A program made the position numbers and the translations under genes. Source: Opitutaceae bacterium (GTDB taxonomy: Bacteria; Verrucomicrobiota; Verrucomicrobiia; Opitutales; Opitutaceae). From it: a stretch of DNA of 64,000 bases. Positions 7,973 through 15,508 of the stretch are shown here, piece by piece (the stretch's first letter is position 1; every line of letters begins with the position of its first letter). The DNA is taken from NCBI GenBank assembly GCA_005792355.1, contig SXSC01000291.1, forward strand, positions 1-64,000. Direction: 5' to 3'. The notes beneath the pieces are model-generated. The model saw nothing but the letters and a program-made list of their open reading frames with translations. It searched no databases and was not told where the DNA came from.

Positions 7973-10900
7973 ATGTCGAGCGCGTCAGGCAGTCCCCCAC
8001 CGTCTGCGGTTTTCCTGAGCTATGCCCGGGAAGACAGCGTCGCAACTGTTCGTCTCGCGGAGAGCTTGCGGGCGGCGGGGATGGAAGTGTGGTTCGATCA
8101 AAACGAGTTGCGCGGGGGTGATGAGTGGGATCGGGCGATTCGGCGGCAGATTCGCGAATGCGCGCTGTTCGTGCCGGTGATCTCAGCGAACACCCAGCAG
8201 CGCACCGAGGGCTATTTCCGCCTGGAGTGGCATCTCGCGGAGCAACGTTCGCTGCTAAAGGCCAAGGGGCTGCCGTTCATCGTGCCCGTGTGCATCGACG
8301 ACACGCCCGAGCGCGTCGCCCTCGTGCCGGAGGCGTTCCTGGCCGTGCAGTGGACGCGGCTGTCCCTGCAATCGATTCAACCGGCGCAGGACGGGCGGGC
8401 TCCGGGCGGGTCCGGCGATGAGTCCAAGCTCGGGCCCTTCCTCGCGCACGTGCGCGGGCTGCTGGGCAACTTGCAGGGGTTGCCGGTTTCCCGGCCCCCG
8501 ACCGGGGAAGGCCCGGGTCGGGAGCCGCGGGTCAACACTCCCTCGAGCCCGGTGATTCCCGATTACGAGCTGCTGCGCAAGATCGGCAGCGGCAGCTACG
8601 GCGACGTGTGGCTGGCGCGTGGGCTGACGGGAATTTGGCGGGCGATCAAGATCGTGTGGCGCGCGCGCTTCACGGATGCGGCGCCGTACGAGCGGGAGTG
8701 GCGCGGGCTGAAGGAGTTTGCGGAAGTCTCTCTCGGCGAATCGATCCAGATGGCGCTCCTGCACGTGGGGCGGAACGACGCGGCGGAGTATTTCTATTAC
8801 GTGATGGAGCTGGCCGACGACGTCGAACGCGGGCGGGAGATCGTCGCGGCGAGCTACACGCCGCTGACGCTGTCCGCGCTGCGCACGCGCCGCGGGCGGC
8901 TGCCGGCGGAGGAGAGCGTGAAATATGGCGTGGAACTGGCGCGCGTCCTCGCGTCGCTGCACCGTCGCGGATTGGTGCACCGCGACATCAAGCCGTCGAA
9001 CGTGATCCTCGTGGGCGGCGTGCCGAAGCTGGCGGACATCGGCCTGGTGTCACCCGAGGGCGAGGCGAAGACCTTTATCGGCACGGAGGGCTTTGTGCCG
9101 CCGGAGGGGCCGGGTTCGCCTGCGGCGGATGTCTATGCGCTCGGCAAGGTGATCTACGAACTCGCGACGGGCCTCGACCAGCAGGAGTTTCCGCAGTTGC
9201 CCGCGGAACTGAGCCGGCTGCCGGACCAGCGCGCGCTGCTCCGCCTGAACGACGTGATCCTGCGCGCGTGCGAACCGGCGGGGGCCAGGCGTTATCGCGA
9301 CGCCGCGGCGTTGCTGGTGGATCTGACCGCGCTCCAAGCGGGGCGGTCCGTGCGGCGCACGGCGGGCTGGCAGATGGCGGCGGCCGCGGCCGCGTTGGCG
9401 GTGGCGATCACCGCCGGCCTCTGGTGGTGGCCGCGGGTGGCGGGCCAGCCGGGAGCCGCGGATTCGCGCCAGACCCCGCCGCGGGAAACCGCGGCGGCCG
9501 TTTCCGATAAATCCGTTGTCGTCCTGCCGTTCGAGAATCTCAGCCCGGATCCCGACAATGCGTTTTTCAGCGAAGGCCTCCACGCCGACATCGTCGCCGC
9601 CGTCTCGCGGCTCTCCGACCTGAAGGTGATCTCGCGCAACGCGGCGCTGCACTACAAGGACAGCAAGGCCACCCTGCTCGAGATCGCGCGCACGCTCCGG
9701 GTGGCCCACGTCATCACCGGCAGCGTCCGTCGCGTGGGAGCCCGGGCGCGCATCCAACTTGAGCTGCGCCGTGCGAGTGACGAGTCGCTGCTCTGGTCAC
9801 CGACCTACGATCGCGACGCGAACGACGTGCTCGGCATTCAACGGGAAGTCGCGGACCAGGTCGCGCGCGTGTTGCAGGCGCGGCAGCTGACCGGCAGGGC
9901 GGCGGGCGCCCAGCTTTATACGTCGAATCCGCAGGCCTATGAATTGTTCCTGAAGGCGCTCAAGATATTGTGGAGTCCGGAAGCCCAAAACGTGGCGGGC
10001 ATGACTCGGAGCTGTGAAAAGTTTTCAGAGGTCGTGGCCTTGGACCCGAAGTTCGCGTGGGCGATTTTCTTCCTCTCCACGGCCCACGCACAGGTGTGGG
10101 AGTTTGAGCGGGATCCTGTCCGGCGTGCGCCCCACAAGGCCGAGGCCAGGCGCTGGGCGGAGGTCGCGACGCAGCTCGATGTCGCAAGCGGCGACGCGGC
10201 GATGTCCTATTACCTGACCCGGATTGAAGGTGAGCCGGCCCGGGGCCTTGAATTCGCCCAGCGGTCGGCGCGTCTCCTGCCCAATGATACGCTGGTCCAT
10301 CTCTTGCTCGGCCTGGCGCTCGAACGGCTCAATCGCTACCCGGAGGCGCTGAAAGCCTATGAGCGGGTGAACGAAATCGATCCCTTCGAACTCAAGGCGC
10401 TTTACAATCGGCTGTGGGGGCTGACGGCCCTGCGCCGGGAGCGCGAGTTTGGTCTGATGCTCGACCGGTTTTTTGCCACGGGTGGTGGTGAAGTGTTGGC
10501 CGCCGATGTGGCGGGGGTTCGCTATCCCTTGCGCGCGGAGATCCCCACCAACCTGAAGCTGTTCCCCCCGCTGGTGCAGACCGATTGGCTGCTGAAGGCG
10601 CGGCGTTGGGAGGAGGTGCGACAGTTGGCGGCGACAGCCCTCGCCGATCCCACGCAAAGTGAAATGACGCGCTGCGATTTGGGGCGCGCCCACTCCGACG
10701 CGCTGCGCCACCTCGGCCGGAGCCCGGAGGCCAGGGCGGCGTCGGCCGCGGCGCTGGCGCTGGCCGAAAAATTGCGCGAAAAAAATCCCGAGGGGCAGGC
10801 GCTCCGCACGGTGTTGTCGCTCAGTGTCGCCGGCCGCGCCGAGGAGGCGATCGGGGCCGCCCGCCGGTATGTGTCCGACGATCCCGGAAGAAATTATCCG

Positions 10901-11113
10901 ACGGCCCGCTGGCGGCGCGAGCAGACGCTCGCGCGCGTCCTGGCCCGCGCCGGCCGCACCCGCGAAAGTGTCGCGCTCATCAAGCAACTCCTCGCCCTGC
11001 CCAGTTTTCTGACCGTGCCGATGCTCCGCGCCGAGTACGAATGGGACAGCCTCCGCGACGATCCCGAGTTTATAGCCCTGCTCGCCGACCCGAAAAATTC
11101 CGCGCCGTTTTGA
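7973..11113 (+). CDS. TIR - Ser/Thr protein kinase - TolB-like - TPR fusion protein
   Basis: A 1046-residue multidomain protein. TIR domain, residues about 11-150: AVFLSYAREDS, VWFDQNELRGGDEWD and GYFRLEW; Glu85 sits where TIR NADases carry the catalytic Glu. Protein kinase, about 195-460: Gly loop GSGSYGDVW near 203, Lys in AIKIV, HRDIKPSN near 335, ADIGLV (DIG replacing DFG) near 355, and PPE in place of APE. A single membrane helix (AAAAAALAVAITAGLWWWP) near 467-487. A TolB/FlgO-like segment at about 512-645 (KSVVVLPFENLSPD, FFSEGLHADIV, VAHVITGSVRR). TPR-like helices fill the rest. The kinase and TIR should be cytoplasmic and the C-terminal part periplasmic. ATG at 7973 is preferred to GTG 7940 because it directly precedes the TIR domain. 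Activity of the TIR and kinase is untested; two relatives without kinase lie at 56956 and 59655. Confidence 0.9.
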   Translation: MSSASGSPPPSAVFLSYAREDSVATVRLAESLRAAGMEVWFDQNELRGGDEWDRAIRRQIRECALFVPVISANTQQRTEGYFRLEWHLAEQRSLLKAKGLPFIVPVCIDDTPERVALVPEAFLAVQWTRLSLQSIQPAQDGRAPGGSGDESKLGPFLAHVRGLLGNLQGLPVSRPPTGEGPGREPRVNTPSSPVIPDYELLRKIGSGSYGDVWLARGLTGIWRAIKIVWRARFTDAAPYEREWRGLKEFAEVSLGESIQMALLHVGRNDAAEYFYYVMELADDVERGREIVAASYTPLTLSALRTRRGRLPAEESVKYGVELARVLASLHRRGLVHRDIKPSNVILVGGVPKLADIGLVSPEGEAKTFIGTEGFVPPEGPGSPAADVYALGKVIYELATGLDQQEFPQLPAELSRLPDQRALLRLNDVILRACEPAGARRYRDAAALLVDLTALQAGRSVRRTAGWQMAAAAAALAVAITAGLWWWPRVAGQPGAADSRQTPPRETAAAVSDKSVVVLPFENLSPDPDNAFFSEGLHADIVAAVSRLSDLKVISRNAALHYKDSKATLLEIARTLRVAHVITGSVRRVGARARIQLELRRASDESLLWSPTYDRDANDVLGIQREVADQVARVLQARQLTGRAAGAQLYTSNPQAYELFLKALKILWSPEAQNVAGMTRSCEKFSEVVALDPKFAWAIFFLSTAHAQVWEFERDPVRRAPHKAEARRWAEVATQLDVASGDAAMSYYLTRIEGEPARGLEFAQRSARLLPNDTLVHLLLGLALERLNRYPEALKAYERVNEIDPFELKALYNRLWGLTALRREREFGLMLDRFFATGGGEVLAADVAGVRYPLRAEIPTNLKLFPPLVQTDWLLKARRWEEVRQLAATALADPTQSEMTRCDLGRAHSDALRHLGRSPEARAASAAALALAEKLREKNPEGQALRTVLSLSVAGRAEEAIGAARRYVSDDPGRNYPTARWRREQTLARVLARAGRTRESVALIKQLLALPSFLTVPMLRAEYEWDSLRDDPEFIALLADPKNSAPF

Positions 11114-11216
11114 GGAGCCGTCCCGATGTGCCGGCTTGCGGCGTTCCGTTTGATCCGTCTGCCTTGGCTGCGGTGCCGGCTTCGGCCGGCCAATCGCCTT
11201 TCACCTCTCCCCGCGC

Positions 11217-11825
11217 ATGCTCCTCGATTTCTCCCAACTTCGCCCCCGCGACGCTTACGGCTGGATGATCTCCACGATCATGCCTCGTCCGATTGCCTGG
11301 GTCTCCACCATCGCCCCCGACGGCAAAACGAATCTCGCGCCGTTCTCTTTCTTTCAGGGTGTGACCGCGAATCCGCCGACGCTGATGTTCGTGCCCGTGA
11401 ACACGCGCGACGGTACCAAGAAGGACACCGTGCGAAATATCGAGGCCGTGGGGGAGTTCGTCGTGAATCTCGTGTCCTTCGCCCTGGCCGAGCAGATGAA
11501 CGCGAGCGCCGCGCTGCTGCCGTACGGCGAAAGTGAATTCGAGAAATTCGGCATCATCGCGGCGCCGAGCGCCCGCATCCGTCCGCCGCGGGTGGCGGCC
11601 GCGCCCGTGGCCTTCGAGTGCACCCTGGAGCGAATCGTACACATTGGCGAAGGCCCCCTCGCCGCCAATGTCATCTTCGGCCGCATCCTGCTCGCCCACG
11701 TCGGCGACGACGTGCTCGGGGCCGACGGCAGACCGGACGCCGCGAAACTGGATTTGATCGGCCGCATGGGTGGCGAGGCGTACACCAGGACCCGCGAACG
11801 CTTCGACGTGGAGCGTCCGGATTGA
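11217..11825 (+). CDS. Flavin reductase-like FMN-binding protein
   Basis: A 202-residue protein of the flavin reductase-like split-barrel family, which binds FMN and often reduces flavin with NAD(P)H. Visible features are the N-terminal MPRPIAWVST, the typical DGKTNLAPFSFF-GVTANPPTLMF core, DTVRNIEAVGEFVVNLV, and IFGRILLAHV in the C-terminal half. Length and layout are normal for the family. No signal peptide. It sits 100 bases after the TIR-kinase gene on the same strand and may be read through from it, but its role there is unclear; the substrate is unknown. Confidence 0.9.
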   Translation: MLLDFSQLRPRDAYGWMISTIMPRPIAWVSTIAPDGKTNLAPFSFFQGVTANPPTLMFVPVNTRDGTKKDTVRNIEAVGEFVVNLVSFALAEQMNASAALLPYGESEFEKFGIIAAPSARIRPPRVAAAPVAFECTLERIVHIGEGPLAANVIFGRILLAHVGDDVLGADGRPDAAKLDLIGRMGGEAYTRTRERFDVERPD

Positions 11826-11866
11826 CCCTGTGCCGCTGCCCGCCCCCACCAAAACCGACAAGCCAC

Positions 11867-11889
11867 AAAGTAACCTATTAGGTTACTTT
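11867..11889. repeat. Perfect palindrome with core GTAAC-N-TATTA-N-GTTAC
   Basis: Two 11-base arms (AAAGTAACCTA and TAGGTTACTTT) flank a single central T, 42 bases after the flavin reductase stop. A relative with 14-base arms is at 33024-33052. The shared core suggests a protein-binding site or a terminator stem; no T-run beyond the stem itself is present. Confidence 0.7.
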
Positions 11890-11896
11890 ACCCATG

Positions 11897-12085
11897 AATT
11901 TTCCCAACGCGGATACCGCAACCGGAGGATCTCGGAAATCGTGAAATCTGGCATCGGGCATCTAAAATCTCGGAATTTCAGACCAATGAATCTCGGAACG
12001 GTACCCCCGTCCGGCCGACCTTACCGGGCATTGCAAATTTTCAGATGCCCGATGACCGATGCCCGATTTCAAGATTTCTCAAATT
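11897..12085. repeat. Dispersed repeat family B (copy 1)
   Basis: About 190 bases whose two ends pair: left GGCATCGGGCATC (11951-11963) and right GATGCCCGATGACCGATGCC (12043-12062). The outer part TTTTCCCAACGCGGATACCG matches, inverted, the copy ending near 22700. A further copy lies at 24335-24490. It fills most of the 354-base gap before the acyl-CoA synthetase gene; the remainder, 12086-12179, holds nothing I recognise. Confidence 0.85.
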
Positions 12086-12179
12086 GTCGCAAGCCGCGAC
12101 GAAGTGGACCGATAGTAGTCCACAGAAATTGCGGAGTACTTAACCGAGTGAGGGTGATGCCCCGCCCCCCAACCCGCCT

Positions 12180-14147
12180 GTGAGTTCCACCGACTTCATC
12201 TGGCAGCCCGGAGATCACCCTTGGACGCGCGATTCACACGTCGCGCGTTTCATGCGCAAGCGCGGGATCGAGTCGCTCCAGGAGCTGCGGAAAGCGTCGG
12301 TGCACTGTTATCAATGGTTCTGGGATGAGGCGCTCCGCGACATGGGGCTCGAGTGGTCGCGCCGCTACACGGAGGTTCGCGACACTGCGCGGGGCTTTCC
12401 GTGGACGCGGTGGTTTCGCGGTGGTCAGATCAACGTGACGCACAATTGCGTCGATCGTCACGTGCGGGATGGTCACGGCGCGGAAACGGCGCTGTTGTAC
12501 GAAGCGGATTCCGGCCGGCCGGAGGAATCGCGCCGGGTGAGTTTTGCGGAACTGGCCTCGCTGGTGAACCGCTGCGCCGCCGCGCTGCGCGCGGCGGGTG
12601 TGCAGCGGGGGGACAGCGTGGGCCTCTATGCGCCGATGCAGGTGTCCACTGTCGTGGTGCTGTTTGCGACGATGAAGCTCGGCGCGCGGTTCGTGCCGAT
12701 CTTCTGCGGCTACGGGGAGGAGGCGTTGCGGGAGCGGCTGGCCTCGTGTGAAGCGAAGATTCTGTTTGCGTGCGGCACGTTGACGCGTCGCGGCAAACCC
12801 GCCGACACGGGCGCGATTGCGCGCGCCGCCGCCGCCCAAGTGCCGTCGATCGCGCGGGTGGTGTGGACCGACGCCGCCGATTGGGAGGAATTCTTGCACA
12901 GCGGTGTCTGCCTGGTGCCGCGGCACGATCCGCTGGTCGTGGGTGATCGGCCGGCGGTGGAGTGCGAGCTCACCGAGGCGGAAGATCCCTGTCTGATCAT
13001 GTACACGAGCGGTACCACCGGTCGACCCAAGGGGACGGTGCACACGCACGCGGGGTGTCTGGCGCAGATGGGCAAGGAACTGCGCTACGCGTTCGATGTG
13101 CGGCCCGGCGAGCCGTTTTTCTGGGTGACCGACATCGGCTGGATGATGGGGCCATGGGAGATCATCGGTTGCCTGTTGTACCGCACGCCCGTGGTGCTCT
13201 TTGACGGTGCGCCGAACTATCCGTCGTATGATCGGATCTGGGAGATTTGCGCGAAGCTGGGAGTCGTGACGCTCGGCGCTTCGCCCACGCTCGCGCGTTT
13301 GTTGCTCCGGGCTCCCGACGGCCGGGGACCGCGCGGCCACGATCTCGCGCGGTTGCGCGTGCTCGGTTCGACCGGGGAAGTCTGGGATGAAACGAGCTAT
13401 CGTTGGTATTTCGAGCAGGTCGGCGCCTCGCGCTGCCCCGTGCTGAACATCTCCGGTGGCACCGAGATCGTCGGCTGTCATTTGCAACCGTATCCGGTCG
13501 AGCCGCTCAAGGCCTGCTCGCTCGGTGGACCGGCGCTGGGCATGGACGTGGATGTCTTTGGCGATGACGGGCGCCCGGTGCCGCGGGGCACGATGGGGCA
13601 TCTCGTGTGCAAGCAACCCGCGCCGTCGATGACCAAGAGTTTTCTCCACGACGATGCGCGGTATCTGGAAACCTATTTCAGCCGGTTCCCCGGAGTCTGG
13701 TACCACGGCGACTGGGCGAAGATCGATGAGGACGGCCAGTGGTTCCTCTTCGGGCGCACCGACGACACGATGAAAGTAGCCGGCAAGCGGGTCGGCCCGG
13801 GCGAGGTCGAGGGCGCGTTGGCGACGCATCCGGCCGTCGGCGAGGCCGCGGTCATCGGCGTGCCGGACGAGATCAAGGGCACCGCGCTCGTCTGCTTCGT
13901 TGTGCTGAAAAACGGCGTGGAGGCACCGGTGGAATCCGGGCTGATTGCGCACGTCGCCCAGCAACTCGGAAAACCGCTCGCCCCGCAGCGGGTGCTGATC
14001 GTGGCCGCGTTGCCGAAAACGCGCAGTGGAAAAATCGTACGGGCGGCGATCGCGCGGGCGTTTCTCGGGCAGCCGCTCGGCGATCTTTCCAGCGTCGACA
14101 ATCCCCAGGCACTCGAAGCGATTGGCGCAGCGGCGCCGGCCCGATGA
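12180..14147 (+). CDS. Acetyl-CoA synthetase-like acyl-CoA synthetase (AMP-forming)
   Basis: A 655-residue ANL-superfamily enzyme that should activate a carboxylic acid to its CoA thioester through an acyl-adenylate. Near the N-terminus WFRGGQINVTHNCVDRH is typical of the acetyl-CoA synthetase group. The P-loop-like MYTSGTTGRPKGTVHTH lies near residues 278-294, NISGGTEIVG near 423, WYHGDWAKIDEDGQWFLFGR near 510-530, and the C-terminal PKTRSGKIVR near 622-631 holds the Lys used in adenylation and often controlled by acetylation. Length is normal. The start is GTG at 12180; the family homology begins soon after. Its stop overlaps the next gene's ATG (ATGA), a 3-hydroxyacyl-CoA dehydrogenase, consistent with short-chain acyl-CoA metabolism. 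Exact substrate (acetate, propionate or a longer acid) is not readable. Confidence 0.92.
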   Translation: MSSTDFIWQPGDHPWTRDSHVARFMRKRGIESLQELRKASVHCYQWFWDEALRDMGLEWSRRYTEVRDTARGFPWTRWFRGGQINVTHNCVDRHVRDGHGAETALLYEADSGRPEESRRVSFAELASLVNRCAAALRAAGVQRGDSVGLYAPMQVSTVVVLFATMKLGARFVPIFCGYGEEALRERLASCEAKILFACGTLTRRGKPADTGAIARAAAAQVPSIARVVWTDAADWEEFLHSGVCLVPRHDPLVVGDRPAVECELTEAEDPCLIMYTSGTTGRPKGTVHTHAGCLAQMGKELRYAFDVRPGEPFFWVTDIGWMMGPWEIIGCLLYRTPVVLFDGAPNYPSYDRIWEICAKLGVVTLGASPTLARLLLRAPDGRGPRGHDLARLRVLGSTGEVWDETSYRWYFEQVGASRCPVLNISGGTEIVGCHLQPYPVEPLKACSLGGPALGMDVDVFGDDGRPVPRGTMGHLVCKQPAPSMTKSFLHDDARYLETYFSRFPGVWYHGDWAKIDEDGQWFLFGRTDDTMKVAGKRVGPGEVEGALATHPAVGEAAVIGVPDEIKGTALVCFVVLKNGVEAPVESGLIAHVAQQLGKPLAPQRVLIVAALPKTRSGKIVRAAIARAFLGQPLGDLSSVDNPQALEAIGAAAPAR

Positions 14148-15331
14148 GTGGCGGGCCGGCTGGGGGAGGGGCTTTACGCCCCGACGATCCCGCCCCGACC
14201 TCGGTCAGTCGGGGCATGGAGCCCCTCCCACATGGGATCAGACGGATCGGCGTGATCGGTGCCGGCGTGATGGGCTCCGGCATCGCCCAGTGGATCGCGG
14301 CGCGCGGTTGCGACGTCCTGTTGCGCGACGTGCAGCCGGCATGCCTCGACCGCGCCGGCGAGGTGATGCGCGGCCTCTTCGACGGCGCAGTCGAGCGCGG
14401 CAAGCTGAGCGCCGCCGACGCCGCGAGCGGGTGGCGACGGATTGCGACCACGACCGGATGGGAGGGGTTCGACACGTGTGACCTCGTGATCGAGGCCATC
14501 GTCGAAGATGTCGCCGCGAAACGAAAGCTGTTCACGGAAGTCGTCGCGAGGGTGGGGGAGGACACGCTGCTCGCCTCGAATACCTCGGCGCTGCCCATCG
14601 AGGAGATTGCCGGCCACGTGCCGAATCCGGCGCGGACCCTCGGCTTGCATTTTTTCAATCCGGTCAGCCGGATGCCGCTGGTTGAACTAGTCGTGGGCCC
14701 GGCGACGTCGGCGGCGACGGCGGCGCGCGCCCTCGGCTTCGTGCGCGCGCTCGGGAAATCACCGATCACCTGCCGTTCGTCGCCGGGGTTTCTCGTCACG
14801 CGGGTGTTGTTTTTTTATTTAAATGAGGCGGTGCGCCGCTGGGAGCAGGGGGTGCCGGTGCTGGAGATTGACCGGGCGCTGCGGGAATTCGGCTGGCCCA
14901 TGGGGCCGTTGCGGCTGATCGACGAAGTGGGGGTTGATGTGACGGTTCTGATTTTCCGGGAGCTGGCGCATTATTTTCCCGGGCGGTTCGCACCTACGAC
15001 GACCTGCGGGTGGATGCTGGCCGCCGGTCTGAAAGGCCGAAAAAACGGCGCGGGTCGTGGCTTTTATCGCTACGAGGACGAGGGCGAGATGATTAACGAG
15101 CAAGAGCTGGTCTCGTTGTTCAGCGGGCGATCCACCGGTGGTCCGGTGCCGGCCCGCCGGGACATCGCCGGGGAATTGATGCGCATCATGGTCGACGAAG
15201 CGCAGCGCTGTCTGACGGCTGGCGTCGTGCAATCGCCCGGGGACGTGGACTTCGCGCTGCGGAGCGGCGCGGGGTTTCCCGCGTCGCGGGGCGGGCTGAT
15301 GGAGTGGGCGCGGGTGGCGGGGATCGTTTGA
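14144..15331 (+). CDS. 3-hydroxyacyl-CoA dehydrogenase
   Basis: An NAD-dependent dehydrogenase of the FadB/HbdA type, 395 residues from the ATG at 14144. The Rossmann fold starts at about residue 33 with IGVIGAGVMGSGIAQWIA; ASNTSALPIEEIA, GLHFFNPVSRMPLVELV (catalytic His) and the SPGFLVTRVLF motif follow. The C-terminal domain carries EFGWPMGPLRLIDEVGVDV. A second dehydrogenase C-terminal-like segment follows (residues about 320-395), making it longer than the usual 280-residue enzyme. The ATG at 14144 overlaps the stop of the synthetase gene, but codons 6-29 fall inside a palindromic repeat; ATG at 14216, inside that repeat, is an alternative start giving MEPLPHGIRRIG. A thiolase gene at 40653 could act in the same pathway. 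Confidence 0.88.
   Translation: MSGGPAGGGALRPDDPAPTSVSRGMEPLPHGIRRIGVIGAGVMGSGIAQWIAARGCDVLLRDVQPACLDRAGEVMRGLFDGAVERGKLSAADAASGWRRIATTTGWEGFDTCDLVIEAIVEDVAAKRKLFTEVVARVGEDTLLASNTSALPIEEIAGHVPNPARTLGLHFFNPVSRMPLVELVVGPATSAATAARALGFVRALGKSPITCRSSPGFLVTRVLFFYLNEAVRRWEQGVPVLEIDRALREFGWPMGPLRLIDEVGVDVTVLIFRELAHYFPGRFAPTTTCGWMLAAGLKGRKNGAGRGFYRYEDEGEMINEQELVSLFSGRSTGGPVPARRDIAGELMRIMVDEAQRCLTAGVVQSPGDVDFALRSGAGFPASRGGLMEWARVAGIV
14161..14230. repeat. Palindromic repeat, family A (copy 2, inside a 5' coding region)
   Basis: Arms of about 23 bases: left GGAGGGGCTTTACGCCCCGA, right GTCGGGGCATGGAGCCCCTC. The left core is GGGGC-TTTAC-GCCCC where other copies have GCGGC-TTTAC-GCCGC, so a changed base is matched by its partner. 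It lies over the first codons of the 3-hydroxyacyl-CoA dehydrogenase gene. Confidence 0.82.
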
Positions 15332-15381
15332 TCCTCGATGGGTCGCAGACCCCGCAGCTTGCTTCGGCTTGGTTGGAAGTA

Positions 15382-15443
15382 GGAGCGGCTTTACGCCGCG
15401 ATGCCTTCGCCAAGACGAGCCATCGCGGGGTGAACCCGCTCCT
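15382..15443. repeat. Palindromic repeat, family A (copy 3)
   Basis: The most complete copy: GGAGCGGCTTTACGCCGCGA at the left and CATCGCGGGGTGAACCCGCT followed by CC at the right, with about 15 bases between. It is preceded by GCTTGCTTCGGCTTGGTTGG and followed by CAGTTTTCGGCAAATGCC, a flank shared with the half copy at 19385-19430. It lies between the convergent dehydrogenase and sulfatase genes. Confidence 0.85.
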
Positions 15444-15508
15444 GCAGTTTTCGGCAAATGCCTCGGGGCTGGTGGCGGGGATGGTTACTCGCCAACCTGT
15501 CCTGGTGG

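Noticed and set aside
12234-13964. A 576-codon open frame on the minus strand
   Set aside because: It lies antisense to the acyl-CoA synthetase gene, is rich in Arg, His and Ala, and has no family motif. It is a shadow of GC-rich codon use.
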